Of a stretch of 64,000 nt of DNA, positions 1-11,905 are shown piece after piece; position 1 is the first letter of the stretch, and each line of letters begins with the position of its first letter. This stretch comes from Perkinsus olseni (Eukaryota; Perkinsozoa; Perkinsida; Perkinsidae): NCBI GenBank assembly GCA_013115135.1, contig JABANP010000048.1:142142-206141 (forward strand), written 5' to 3'. The position numbers and the translations under genes were made by a program. The notes beneath the pieces were generated by a model. The model did no database searches, was not told the origin of the DNA, and saw only the letters and a program-made list of their open reading frames with translations.

Positions 1-429
1 GGCAACTAGAGTGAACGGTTGTCGCTTTAGGACGGATGACGTAGCCCATGATCCGGAGAACCCTATCCCGGGAACGCTCTTCAACCACCCTGGTGAGATG
101 CTCTTTTATACCCGCAATTTCGATGAGCCCTGTGGTGCAGATAGAACAGGCAAGGGCCATGACGTTTACAAGGACTGCATGGTGGATTACCGTGGCGACG
201 ATGTTACTGTTCACAACTTCGAGGCGGTGAGTGCTGGGATCTGGGCCACTAGACGCGGGCGTGGATGCTGGTGTTCTTGAGGTTCTTACGGGAAACGCCT
301 CCGCTGTTCCAAAAGGACTCCCTGTCTTGGACAGCTCGGAGGAGGACTTTGTGTTCCTCAACTTCGTGGATCATGGCGAAAGTGAGTCGGGGCACCGTAT
401 CGACGGGCAGCCCTCTCTACATGCTCCGC
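1..429 (+). pseudogene. Partial legumain gene copy (exons 3-5 region)
   Basis: This stretch aligns base for base, without gaps, to 19435-19863 inside the full legumain gene. I count 11 mismatches by eye, about 97% identity. It holds the same exon pieces and the same intron boundaries: acceptor near 30, donor after the CACCCTG codons, and the exon that carries the catalytic VDHG histidine. Homology stops abruptly at 429, in the middle of the legumain intron. The next bases are SHPRH coding sequence. The copy extends left beyond the window, so its full length is unknown. It lacks the exon with the catalytic Cys, so as seen it cannot give an active protease. Either a segmental duplication or a mis-join in the assembly explains it. 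Confidence 0.85.
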
Positions 430-430
430 T

Positions 431-3197
431 GACATTGTGTTGGTATCATACACTGTCCTGGGCGCCAGCCTCCTGCGAACTGAGTCGGCCGAGTGGGACA
501 GCCGCCATGCGCTCCGATACCGTCGCCAGTCCAGCTCTACTCGGATGCCATCAGCCCTTCTTCGGGTGAGATGGTGGCGGCTCGTTATGGATGAGGCCCA
601 GATGACTGAGGGCGGCCACAGTGGAGCCTGTCGGATGCTGAGAAGGCTGGTGGCCACTAACCGATGGGCGGTGACCGGAACCCCTATGACCCGAGGAGAT
701 CTGCGGCCAGTACTCGAGTTTTTGCGGGTACCTCTCGATGGTACGGACGTGAAGGCCATTCAGGACTCCCAGGGAGGAACGCTCCGGCTACTGCCGTTGA
801 TGAAGTGTCTGCTGTGGCGAGTGTGGAAGGTGGACGTGCTGGACCAACTGCAGATGCATGGTCTTGTCCAGCATGTGGTCTGGCAGGAGCTGTCAGCTGT
901 GGAGATGTTCGGCTACCGTCGGCTGGAGGAGTCCGTACGGAAGGAGGCTCAGGGGTCTCTGGCGAGGCGCGGGGCATCGAGGAACGCTGTCACCTACTTG
1001 TGGGACCTCACGCGGCTGCTGCAGCTGCAATGCGTCCACCAGGACTTGCGAATGAAGCAGAAGACTTCGTACACGGGGAGAAAGGCGAAGAGCTTTACTG
1101 ATGTTAAATACAGCACCTTCGAGCAGAACGTGAAGGCGTTGATGGCTGGTGCGACGAACAGGGCTGAGGAGGCCTTGAGGAACCTCGTGGCGGCCTGGAA
1201 TGGCCAGGCTGGGTTGTTGAAGTTGAAGGGAGAAGACGAGGCTGCTAGATTGCTGTACAGCAAGGCGCTGGAGGCTGAGAAGAAATACGGCACGCGGGTT
1301 GACAAGGTTCAGAAGATACACGCCCTGGTTCACTCCGAAGCCAGCCCGCCGGAAATTGAGGGAGAGACCGAGAGGTGCGTCCCCGCCTTATTTTGTTGGT
1401 TCCCTCTCATCGTACCATTACAGGTTCCTGGCCGCCACCTCCGTCCCTATTCGAGCTCACTCAGCCAACTACTACAAGCTGCGGGAGCAGCTGCCCTCGG
1501 ACTCCAGCCAGTGGTGGCTGGTAGCGGCCCCCACGCTGCAGGGCCCCATGGCAGCTGCATACTTCCAGCAGGATCTCCGAGTAAGACGGCTCAGCTTTCA
1601 GCGGACTGAACTTCGCATTTTCCTCGTCTTCAGGAAATTGACGGCCATGTAGGGAAAATAGTTGAAGCATTAGAGAGCATCCCTCTGGACTCTCCCCCGG
1701 AGCATTTGGTCACGGAGAGCATCTGCTGCGAGAAGTGTCGAGGGAAAGGACGCCCGGGCCGGTCGTGCTTCTTCTGTCGGTTGAACCCACACTTCGAGGG
1801 GTATCAGAGGGTCGCGAGGCTTCCGCGGCTTAAAAAGATCGGCTATGAAGCAGCCAGCGGCTCCGACCTGTTCAAGTAAGCCCACGCAGCGGTCGGTCAA
1901 GTTGTTCCCTATTCAGCGCATGTTAGGTACTTCAGAGTGATACAAGGCATCATGGCCTGCCTGCGAAGCTGGTGCGAGGCATGCAGATATCGATTTGGCT
2001 GCTATGACGAACTCAGGCAGGCTCGCCTCGCCTACCGGTGGCCCTCGCCTACCGGTGGCCCTCGGACGGAGATGTGCGGCCACAGAATGGGCAGATAGAG
2101 TCCTGGGACCTAGACCAAGCCCTCATTGTGTGGGGGCCTGAGGAACTCGAGCTCAAACTCGTGGAGCTGCAGGCGGAAGAGAACGATGCCGAGGTCAAGC
2201 TGAGGCGAAACCTAGGACATCTCCGGTGAGTAACACGCTGAGGATCCACTGTCTCCTCGTGGCCGGCCGCTGTCTTCCTCCCTCTCGACGAGGCCTTTGT
2301 GAATTTGTTGCGCTACTGGACGTGTAGTGCCATCTTCCGTTGTGCAGGTTTCTGAAAACACAGCTCCCTACCGAGTCCGAAGATCGTCCCGGGCTCGAAC
2401 TCTGCCCAGTGTGTGCCACTGAGAAGCCGACGACGGTGTGTATGCTTCCCTGTGGTCACAGCTACTGCCAGCAGTGCATCACGACTCTCCTCCAGAGAGG
2501 ACGAGGGAGTCTCCGCTGCCCAGAGTGTCGAGTATTCACACGTCGCAACGAGATTGGCCACATTGCCGGCGAGCCCGCAGTGCCCGAGGAAGCCGACAGC
2601 TCCCCCGCCCCGAGCGAGAGCCTCTGCGAAGGGTCCGTCCTCAACGAGATCTTCACCCCGATACCCGAGGTCGCCCTGAAGGCCATGGACGCTACGCAAC
2701 AGCTGGTCGGTCAGTGGGGCACGCGGATCTCGAGTGTCACCCTTCTGGTCAAGCACATCACGGAGGCCTTGGGCGAGTCGGTGTGCGTGTTCTCCAAGTG
2801 GGTTCCGGTCCTGCACTTGCTGGGCTCGGCCCTCAAGGCCAACAAGGTCCCCTTTGTGTTCTGGTCCGTCGGCAGGCTGAAGATGGTTGAGAGATTTTTC
2901 GACGGTCGAGTTCGAGTGCTCCTCTGTCCACAAGCATCTGCCGGGCAAGGCCTGAATCTTACCGTGGCCTCGCATGCGATACTCCTAGAGCCCCCCGCGA
3001 AGTACTCCCAAGCGGCCCAGGCAGCCGCGAGGATCTGGCGACTGGGGCAGGAGAAAGAGGCCACTGTGTGGCACTTCGTCTCCTGCAGGACGGTCGAGGA
3101 GGCGATGTGGACGCTGAGTCGACGAACCGACGAGGAAGAGGACGCCGAGCTCCTGCGGGATATCTTCTCTGGTCTGACCGGCGAGAGAGTCTCATAG
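431..3197 (+). CDS. SHPRH-like SNF2 helicase / RING E3 ligase, 5'-truncated
   Basis: This is the C-terminal part of an SNF2-family ATPase with an inserted RING, the SHPRH architecture. Family members act in the nucleus as ubiquitin ligases (PCNA polyubiquitination in yeast Rad5 and human SHPRH). The first exon (431-1374) carries the Walker B variant DEAQ (RLVMDEAQM), the motif III region WAVTGTP and a WRVWKVDVLDQ block typical of SHPRH. A RING follows at about 2402-2545 (CPVC, CGHSYCQQC, CPEC). The helicase C domain ends with SAGQGLNLT and the R-x-x-R-x-GQ-type AARIWRLGQ. Short GT-AG introns lie near 1375-1423, 1581-1633, 1876-1930 and 2226-2347. The ATP-binding motif I half is missing, because legumain-derived sequence precedes 431. 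A 17-base tandem duplication near 2026-2060 shifts the frame. The gene is therefore broken or misassembled here. Confidence 0.85.
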
Positions 3198-3380
3198 AAG
3201 TACAGTATTGTACACTGACTTTTGTTTTCATGAATTTGACTTGTTATCGACTAAAGCCCTATTGCGTCGTTAATAGGCCAGAATGGACAACAGCACAGCG
3301 CTTTTTGAGCTTCGCGAGCCTCCCGGCATCAGAATTGCGTACGACAGTTGGCATATCTTCACTCAGCGGTTCATCAGAGA

Positions 3381-5505
3381 ATGTCGTCATCCAGGCGCTC
3401 GCGGGTGCCTCCACAGAGGAGTCCTATCGGCTTCACTCCTGCGAACCGCCTTCGGGGCATATTCAGTTCCCAGCGAACTTTCCTGCATACACCCAGCAAG
3501 TCCGCCGCCCAGGTCCGAGGTGAGGCTGCTGCTCCTACCTCTCCTTCCCGAACTGGCCTGATGAGCCCAGCTGGGTGCTTGGTCGTTACTATTGGATTCA
3601 GCTTAGGGCTCACTCTTGGCAACGTGCTGAGCTCCTTCTCGAAGTCACAAGATAAGTACAAGTGGCTGGAGGAGGCCCAGACCGCCCTTGCGGAGCCCAA
3701 CGCCTGGGACACAGTGTCCGAGGGGCAGCTCCAGGCCTTTGCTGAGGTTACCCCGCATCCCACGGGGAGCAGTTGGGCAGAGCTGCCATATTCAGGCACT
3801 CGAGCCTTTGCCGACAGCAGCGGTCCACCCAGCTGACTTGACTCCCTTCGTGGCCACCGTCCTGCCTCGGCTCGGCAACCTGTCCGTGCATGCAACCCGC
3901 TTCTTGTCGAAGCGTGCCTCCTCGTGGACCCCGGATGTCTGCCAAGCTTTAGCGTCCTGGGTGTCAGAGGCTCGTCCGCCTCCAACGGTTCGGGCGTTGG
4001 AACCCATCGTCAGGAACTTGCCTGTCGCCCCTGCTTCCTGTAGCAGCGCCGTGGCCTCCTTAGTGAGCGCCATCCCTGCTCTAGAGGCCCTGAGGGACGT
4101 GGTGGCTGAGTACTGTATCGTCATACCGACTAATGTGAAGCTCATCAATGCCGCAGTAGAAAAGCATTTCGCGGTAGAGGCGGACCTCCTCACGATTTCC
4201 ATCCAAGGAGCGGTCGGACACTTGCGGAGCATCACAGAGGCCCTCGAGGGTGGCAACTCAGCGGCAGGGCTGAACCAGCACTTCATGGCTCTGAGGACGC
4301 ACAGGCGACTCCTAGACAAGAGCGCCAGCGCAGCCACACGAGACGCCTGCCTGGTGGCTGCTGATGCTGAGCTCACCGACAAGCTCATCCGGGCTGTACA
4401 AGGCCTTGTGGAGGCAGATCGATCGACGAGCGCTGAGATTCACGCCAAGCTTTACCGAGAGATAACAATGATACTGGTCACTTGCTTCTGGCGCGAGATA
4501 CTGGGCGAAGAGCTGCATGAAATTTCGGAGGCGCCTCCGCTCCGCCGACTCCTTCTGTGTTGCCATCTGCTCTCCCGAAAGTGCGGACCTCAGTTGGCTG
4601 GGCGACTCATCCTGAAGCTGCTGCTTGACGAGATCACTGACGATCACTCTGACGAGCTTCACAAGTGTCCTAGTCGCAACGGAGGCCTCCCTCTGGCCTG
4701 CGCTCTAGCGTGTAACGGTACGGCTTGGCACTGCGAGCTCGTCCGCTGGGCGCTCTGTGAGGCCGTCCCGTTGCGGTTCTTCGCCGCTGAGGTCCTGGTC
4801 CATATGGGAGATGCCAACCCGGCCTTCGGCGACCAGCATGCGCGGCTGCTAGCTGAACTAGGGAGGGAGGACGGCAGGGTTGGCTTTGGACAGACTGGCC
4901 CTGGCCTTCGCCGCCTTAGCCTCAACCCGTCCGACTATTATGTCATGTTTGTGCTACCAACTAGAGGGCAACCTCTCAGGGTTCACCATCGCTGTTCTCA
5001 AACTCCTTCCGGACCATATCCTCTCTGACCCTGCTCTGACGTCCGCCGTCGTATCTACTATGGGAGGGTGTGATGCCGAGTCGGTACCTTGGTTGCTGGC
5101 GATGCTGCGGCCTCGCCCCTGCGATGCACTTCGAAGGGTTGCGCCGACTCTACTAGCCGAAGGAAGGGTGAAGTCTTCGATGCGGTTAAAGTCAGGCTTA
5201 GGCAGGAGCCTGGTTCTGCTCACCGGGGCCTCTGCGGTCGTCCCTTCTGCCGCTGGCGACCGAATTCTGCGGGCCCTGCTCATTTTTGCTGAGAAAAAAC
5301 TCAGTGAGGATAGGGACTTCGAGGCGAGTGTAAGTCAGTGACCGGTCCTGGGCTGCCACGGGTAGGTCTCGACTGACCTTTGCAGGCTCCCTGGCTGCAG
5401 CTGCTACACATCCTATCGACGTGTCCAGTCCATAGGAGGCTGGACGAGAGCAGGCCAGTCATCGACATACTAGCAAGGAGAGCTGGTGTAAAGGGCGCTG
5501 TCTAG
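3381..5505 (+). CDS. Uncharacterised protein with N-terminal membrane segment
   Basis: I do not recognise this family. The start at 3381 gives a basic Ser/Arg/Pro-rich N-terminus (about 60 residues), then one hydrophobic stretch (LVVTIGFSLGLTLGNVL) that could be a membrane anchor. A long Leu/Ala-rich helical region of about 450 residues follows and resembles a HEAT/ARM-type alpha solenoid in composition. A 50-base GT-AG intron near 3754-3803 and another near 5329-5384 restore the frame. Around 4880 the reading frame changes without an obvious intron, either a one-base sequence error or a very small intron. The stop at 5503-5505 is provisional, since more helical coding potential follows. The basic N-terminus followed by an anchor could fit a mitochondrial inner-membrane protein, but this is only inference. 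Confidence 0.45.
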
Positions 5506-5919
5506 CGAGGTTGGAGCTGCTTGAGAGTAGATACTATCCGACCCTTGGCTGAAGACGACCGATGTTGTCGCTAACTGCGAGATTCCCGCCGCTCTCCGTG
5601 TGAAGCTCGCCGCGGGATGGTCGAAGGCAGTGAGCTCGAAGAAGGGCGTCCGCAGCCTACCGTCGCCCTACAAGCGTCTCAAGAGGCTGTTGAACTCCGA
5701 GAACGTTGATCTGGGGCGAGTTCGAGAACTAGCGTTCGAGATCGCCACTCTTAGTGAGACCAGTCGATGAATGTTCACCTTCATGTGGATGTTTCTTGCT
5801 ACTCCGTATGCTCTTTGTGTTAGTCGGCCAGTAGCCAGGCTTGTTGCCATACCATCTATCGCGATACTCGTCCCCTCCTCTCTCGAGCCAAGTCCGCCAC
5901 TAGTCAGAAGATTCCAGCC

Positions 5920-7359
5920 ATGGAAGCTGACAGCTCAACAGAGCACGAACAAGTCAGTGAAGCCTCTACTGCTTCGGAGCCCCTCTCGCTTGGCACAGCA
6001 GATACTGAGGCTGCAAATAGAGCTACAGAAGGTCAGGCGACAGCGGGATGAGGAGTACGAAAAACCCCTCGGCCTCATCTTGACGTGCTCTCCTTCGCCA
6101 GCCTCTCCGCCCTCTCCCGGAGGCTCGACGACTGTCAAAGCCTCCTCATCCAACAAAGTGCTGACAACGACCGAGCGCTACAGCGAGCTGAGGCGGCCAG
6201 TATGCGCTTGGAGGACGTCATGGCGGCCCGCCGCGGGGCTCCTAGTGTGCGAGTCGACCCTGTGCCCGTCCCATCGCCAGTGGCCTTACCAAGCCTTAGC
6301 GTCCCAGTCGTCACCCCGGTATTCTCGCCTAGCCTCCTTTCGGCGATTGGCGTAGAGGGTGCAGATTCGCTGCGATGGGATGAAGGCAATAAACGTGGTA
6401 CAACAAAGTCTCGATGAAGCTTGGCTTGCCTCAGGTACTCAGCCGCAGCACTTGGCTAAGGTCGACTCAACTTCAGTCGCCCTGGAAGCCGAGGTGAACA
6501 TGTTCGTAGAGGAAACTCAGGGAGCGTTGGTGTGACTCCTGCAGGTCCAGGACCTTCGTCACATCGTCAAGCGCATGACCGAAGACGCGGAAGGCTTCAG
6601 CCAGACAGTCGGCGATCTCAAAGCCTCGCTGGGCCACCAACAGCAACTGACCAAACAGTACAGGGATTCCTACGAGCGTCTCAGTAGCAAGCTGAACGCC
6701 CTCGAGGCTGATATTAGGGAGGAGGTTCTGGGCCGAGGAAATGTCAAGGTGAAATCCGTCGACATCTGGGCTCAGCGCAACGGCATTTGCACCGGCGGAC
6801 TTCAAGGCCGTGTGCCGTGGGGGTTCGTACACAGTCGGACGGGTTCTATCAGTCCTTACTGTGTTACCTCGAGGATGACGATTCAGCCCAAGCCTGTCTG
6901 GCCCTCCTCCGGGAAGGCTGCTCGGAAGCGATGTCCGCAGCTGCTGCGTCACCACAGCTCACCAATGGGGTTTCAGTCGATGTGGTGAAGGCGCCCGCTA
7001 GCCAGAACGAGAGCCATAAGTGGGATGATGGCAGCTCGTGCTCTCCGCCGAGTTCATTCCGCTGTGGCAGAAGTGAGGACGGGGTCGTTGGTGTCCAAGT
7101 CCCGTTGCTGAGCAAGCAGTCCACCTCTAGCGGTCGGAAGGCGGTGCTCGCCGAACTTAACAAAGCATCCAAGTCCGCGGCTAAGGTGCACTCGGCAAGG
7201 GTTCTCGAGGTGAGCTTCCCATGGCGGTACGCGGAGACATCATCCGCCGTCCCTCAGAAGCCTACAACGCGGCATCCCGCTGCTCATAACGCTAGAGCCG
7301 TCCGCAACTTTAATGTCAAGGATGATTACATTTATAATAGTACAGTTCGGAATTCGTGA
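5920..7359 (+). CDS. Coiled-coil protein, unknown
   Basis: Several frames in series make a plausible multi-exon gene. The first exon (ATG at 5920) is acidic Ser/Thr/Glu-rich. The next reads SALSRRLDDCQSLLIQQSADN and a Val/Pro-rich stretch. Then 6575-6770 holds a heptad-like coiled coil (VGDLKASLGHQQQ, YERLSSKLNALEAD). The last part (about 6790-7359) is a Ser/Ala-rich tail ending at 7359. Splice sites were not all resolved, and one or two frame changes are unexplained. No catalytic motif is visible. The coiled coil suggests a structural or scaffold role, with no firmer assignment possible. Confidence 0.35.
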
Positions 7360-7508
7360 CTTTCCTTGCGTTTGACTTGTGTTGTCAAGTAAGCCAAAGA
7401 TCTTCCCCAGTACCGCTGGTGGTTGAAAAGTACTTGCTTTCGTTTACTGTGGCAAACGCGACATGGGTTCGTACGAACCACTGCATTACAACAGGCATGC
7501 AACGACAC

Positions 7509-9085
7509 TCATTCCATCTGGTCGTCCTCAGACTGCATTTCATTCATCTCGAGGTCCTTCGCCTCGGGACGCGAGGTCGGCTTCTCTTCTCGAGGTGGGG
7601 CCTGGCGGTACCTGAACCCCCTCGAACGTGTGTCGCTTGCGTCGTTGGGGTTCCTCACTGTGTGCCTGCCGCTATACAGCCGAGCAAAGCCAGCGAACCA
7701 ACCATGTTGGAGTGTTGGTCCCATATGGCATGGTTCAGCAGAATCGTGGCTACTTTGCACAACACACCAACCTGACCATCTCAGTATGACTCGGCCAGAC
7801 CTGAGAGCCCGCCTTACCACAGTGAAAGTCGTGGCCGTGACCAGCTCTCTGAGATGAAATCCGCAGAAGGATATACCGATTCCAATAACACACGAGCCCA
7901 GCAAGGAAGGGACGGCCTGAAGCACGCTGGTTCTATGAGGGAGTCTCGGCAACCTTTCGAGCACTTCAAGGGTCCAAGTATAGTCCAGAGCCAACGTTCG
8001 AAGCTCGCCATTGAGGGCGGCCGCGACGGCGAGAACGGGTATGCTGAGGACGTTGTTGTAGTAGACCCTGGTCCATGTCGACATGTCAACTAAACCGCGA
8101 TGAGAATCGCGGGTGTGGGGAGGATGGGCCTTGCCTGTGTTGATTATGTGTTTGACGAAGGCCATCTCGGTGACAATCGCCAGGAAATAAAGCGAGACCC
8201 AAAAATAGCCTTGAACCTGAACTTGAGGTGTGGAGAACGCGAGGAGTGAACGGCTCACCCGCATTCCATCGTCACTGACCATGTAGATGAACGCGCCCAG
8301 GACGATGCCAAAGAGGGCCAGCCACGACTGAAAGAGAGGGTAACTCGTTTCCTGATCGTCATGGCAGCGACCCAGTCAGCGCGCTCAAACCCGATCATCG
8401 TGAACAAACCTCTCACCTTCCCACTCGGCAGTTCCCGTCCTAGATAGTAGTAGTCGAAGAAAGTGACTGCTAGCGGCGAGCAGGACCTGACAGGCACGGA
8501 GGCTGCACTGGCTTTAAGCGTTGTATACACACTCGCCTGAACACGATGACGGTCTCGACGTTGACATGCTGCAAGGCTTTCACATTCGTGAAGAGGCAAA
8601 GACAAAATATCGCGACAACGCCTGGGCGCGAAGCTCGAGCGAGTGACCCACAACGGAGCGACCCCACCACTGAAGCGCCGGGCCAACGTGTACTCGAGCG
8701 GCATGAGCTCTACGTTAGCCTTCGAGTAGTTGGCCAACAACTTCACAAACACTGAGGTAGGGCAAGGGAGGGAAAGATTTACGCAAACGCCCTACATGCC
8801 GTTGCAAGGAACTGGCACACTAGAACGAAGCAAGGGGAGGGTATTGAGTGGACCGCCAACTTGTTGACTATCTGACGGGAGACTTGCAAGGACAGCGACG
8901 ATACCGGATGGCTCACAAGAAGGGTGCTGCTGCAGGCCGCGTACATGAATATGGCCCATCCCACGCGAGAAGTGTATTTCGTATCCTGTATACGAGACAA
9001 GTGGGAAATCGGGTGGCGATGGTGGGGGTACCTCTTGGATGGCGACCACATCATCCGCGGGCTTCTCATCGATCTTCTCGGTCAT
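7509..9085 (-). CDS. Nucleotide-sugar transporter (GDP-mannose transporter/GONST type)
   Basis: This is a multi-pass Golgi/ER antiporter of the drug/metabolite superfamily that moves nucleotide sugars into the secretory lumen. The minus-strand start at 9085 gives a short acidic cytosolic tail. A 45-base intron then leads into the first helix (VGWAIFMYAACSSTLL) and INKLAVHSIP. Later exons hold NVETVIVFR, AVTFFDYYYLGRELPSG, YYNNVLSIPVLAVAA and GIGISFCGFHLRELVTATTFTVV, the last two diagnostic of the family. The C-terminus (GVLCKVATILLNHAIWDQHSN, then a charged tail) is reached through two GT-AG introns. The gene ends at 7509, and the total size of about 340 residues is normal. Substrate cannot be proven; the late FTVVG region is most like fungal/plant GDP-mannose carriers. 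Confidence 0.9.
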
Positions 9086-9297
9086 TTACTGTAAAACTCA
9101 CTCTAAGACTGTCTTGGTACCACTCCGCCCCGTTCTTTCGATACAGTGCCCGAGCAGTGGTTGATATTGACGCTATGAACGCAAAAGCCTCGGGTCTCAG
9201 GAAAAGGCACTAGACCATGCGCTATAGCTGACTACGGCAGAGTAGAATTGTATCACGGTTATTTGCCCTCTATGTTGTGTCTAATTCTCCTCAAACC

Positions 9298-10400
9298 TCA
9301 GCGGGAGCCGCAGCCGCCGCACCAGCCACGCCCTGGCTGCCCTTGGGCGCCTCCACCTGGCCTGTTTCGGTTGACCGAGAATGCCCCAGCCTTCATCGCG
9401 TCTTGCTCCTGCTCGTGTGGCAGAAGCTTCGCTAGGCAGCAGAAGTGACAGGGGCCGACCGCAAGCTCCTACCAATTTCGACAAAAATGTGATGGACATT
9501 TTCTCCCGTCTTGGCGCTGGTCTCTACGAAAAGCAGATTGTTCTCTTGAGCATACTCCGCCCCTCGCTGCGTGGGGACCTCTCGCTCCACCGCCAGGTCC
9601 GACTTGTTGCCACAAAAAGCTGAGAGACGATGGCGCCGAGAGACCGAAAGAATGCCTTAAGTGTTTTACCAATGACAACGTCAGGGTTGTGAGAGCTGCG
9701 CAGTTCATTGACCCATCGCTTAGCTCCTTCAAAAGACTCTCGGCTGGTGATATCGTACACTACTACGGCCGCTGCAGCACCTCTGAAAGGGGACGTTCCG
9801 TTGTATATTCTCCCTCGACCGTCATTTCCATCTCAATACGATTGCCATGAAACTAGGCCTAAAGGGGCTATACACCACTTCCGGCTCGCAGCATACGCTC
9901 AGACGGAAATTCAGATGCCCCGTTCGAAAAACCACACTTCATCAAGAATTGACCACAGTGCCTGCTCCCCAGGATTCCACTTCCGTAAGCGGTAGGGCGA
10001 GGTATCGAGCCACACCAACGGCTTACCTGTAGTACATCGGAGCCAGGCTCCGGTACCGCTCCTGTCCTGCTGTGTCCCAGATCTCGAACTTTATTTGAAC
10101 TGGAGAGTCCGGGAATGGGCTGACGGTCTGTGTCATGAAGGCGGCCCCGATCGTTGGCTCTTGATATTCATAGAACTCCCCACGGGCGAACCTTCAAAAA
10201 CGCATTCTACGCTCGGCAAATTCTGAATCGGAGGGAACAGAGGCGAAATCAATCTGTTCATTGCGGTATGGACTGAATGGCTTATACCTGACAACTATGC
10301 AGCTCTTGCCAACACTGGCGTCGCCTAGAAGGACGAGCTTGTGGTGCAGGACGGTCGGTTGGGCGATCTGCACTGGCGCTGACTGACCTTCACTGTCCAT
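9298..10400 (-). CDS. Rab5-type small GTPase
   Basis: Early-endosome GTPase. The start at 10400 (MDSEG) precedes the G1 loop GDASVGKS. The following exons carry the effector region [13 protein letters not shown], the G3 [18 protein letters not shown] block that marks Rab5, the RabF helix [16 protein letters not shown], the NKSDLAVE G4 region and [10 protein letters not shown] (G5). After a 40-base intron comes EIAKLLP, also Rab5-like. There are at least five short introns. The protein ends in WCGGCGSR, stop at 9298-9300. The two cysteines are separated by two glycines and followed by three residues, unlike the usual CC, CxC or CCxx ends. Prenylation by Rab geranylgeranyl transferase is expected but this arrangement is unusual. 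Confidence 0.93.
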
Positions 10401-10856
10401 TCGAAATACGATGAGAGAGCTATGCGACGGAGAAACCCTTGCGTCCCAACATGGTGTTGGCATTGCCAACTTGGCAACACCCGATTTTCCATCAGCCATT
10501 GGCGAATTGGCGGATCGTCGATTCGCCAATGCCAACAGTGGCACCGTCAGGACTCTCATTCTCACTCGCAAAACGCACGTCGGATACTTTCGAGGAAGAC
10601 ATGAGGGCGGCAGTTCATTCTGTTCATACCCACTGGTTGTCACCCAGGAACCAACCGCCGACTGTCGAAGACCGTCAACCGCTGCCAACAGTGGAGGAAG
10701 CTGAGGCACAGGGATGGTAGAAAATGGGGGACACGCAGCGGCACCATCACAAACGCTACCTCAAGTTCCACCGCGACGGCCAGCGCAAGTAACACCACAA
10801 GGGCCATCTCAAGCCGCCCCGAAAGTTCCACCGCGAGTTGGCCCACAAGTGAGACC

Positions 10857-11090
10857 TTGACTGCCCTTAACGTACCACGGGCAACTGCTACTCAGGGACC
10901 ACCCGAAGCTCTCTCTCAAGCGCTACCACCACCTCCTGCTGCGCCTCAAGTACCACCTCAAGCGCCCCCTCAAGTACCTACAGAAGCTGCCGCACAAATG
11001 ACATCACGAGGAGTCCCTCAAGTGGGGTCACACCTCCCTCCAGAAGCCGTTCTTCAGGTGCCTCCAAACGGACCATTTGGAGGTGCCTGA
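10857..11090 (+). other. Pro/Ala/Gln-rich reading frame at the start of the palindrome tract
   Basis: From about 10740 to 11320 the plus strand reads as Pro/Gln/Ala/Val-rich repeats (PPQAPPQVP and similar) in two frames. One frame stops at 11088-11090, exactly inside the 29-base inverted repeat. The next frame continues as an Ala/Glu/Pro-rich stretch to about 11396. The low-complexity repeats could be a decayed exon or simply a by-product of CCTCAAG-type DNA repeats. No start context or splice pattern convinces me it is expressed. Confidence 0.2.
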
Positions 11091-11764
11091 ACAACGGCTT
11101 CTGGCACCATTTGGAATGGTGCTCTGCAAGCGCCTGCACAAGAAGCAGCTAGAGAGGCCTTCCCAGCAGATGCTGAAGAGGCAGCCGCAGCCCCGGCAGG
11201 CCTTCCAGCAATCCAGGCAGAGGAGGGCGAGGGTGAACCTACACCCGAGGTACTACCTCGGCCTACTAGGCCGCAGGAGGTAAATGAGGATCCACGAGAT
11301 AAGACTATATCAGGTAATTCCCCCGAAGCGAATCCCCTCCCCGGCGGGCCCATCAGAGATGGTCCGATGATCGTCAGACCGTATGGCTCGGCGTGATGGT
11401 CGGACCATCATGGTCCCGTGCAGTGTGTTGGCTAAGGCTTATTTGAGGGCAAACAGCCCCGTGCCCCCCCTCTCAGTATATGCCTGTGCCCCGTGCCTCC
11501 TTGCACTGCCCTGTGCCTGCGCACCTCTGCCCCGTGCAAAAAATTTAGGGGTTTCAAGTGCGCAAGATTGGGTGGTGCTCATGGTTCGTTGTAGCACTCC
11601 CGAATCGCGAGTTCCGATTTCGTGTAGCTCTCAATTGGTAATACCTTGGGAATATCTCACAAATGCCCACCTCGGCCCGAATCGCAAAACAGAAAAGGCG
11701 AGAGCTCGAGAAACTGCAGAGCCAGAATCATAGAATTGGCGCTGGCATAGGCAGCGGCGCTGTC

Positions 11765-11905
11765 AATAGGCGGAGGCGAGGCCACGGGGGCGGCCCCCGG
11801 GGGGCCCCGTGGCCCCGTGACGGGGCGACTGCCCCTGCCCTTCCTCAGGAATGGTCCCCACTGCCCCGAACCAAGCTGACGTGACCCTCCGCCTCCGCCT
11901 AGGCT
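11765..11905. repeat. Very GC-rich inverted repeat cluster
   Basis: The segment is almost pure G+C near its left side. GGCCACGGGG pairs with CCCCGTGGCC only a few bases away, and the flanking GGCGGAGGCG pairs with CCTCCGCCTCCGCC at the right end. Together they form a nested foldback of about 140 bases. It stands out in composition from the surroundings. Confidence 0.5.
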
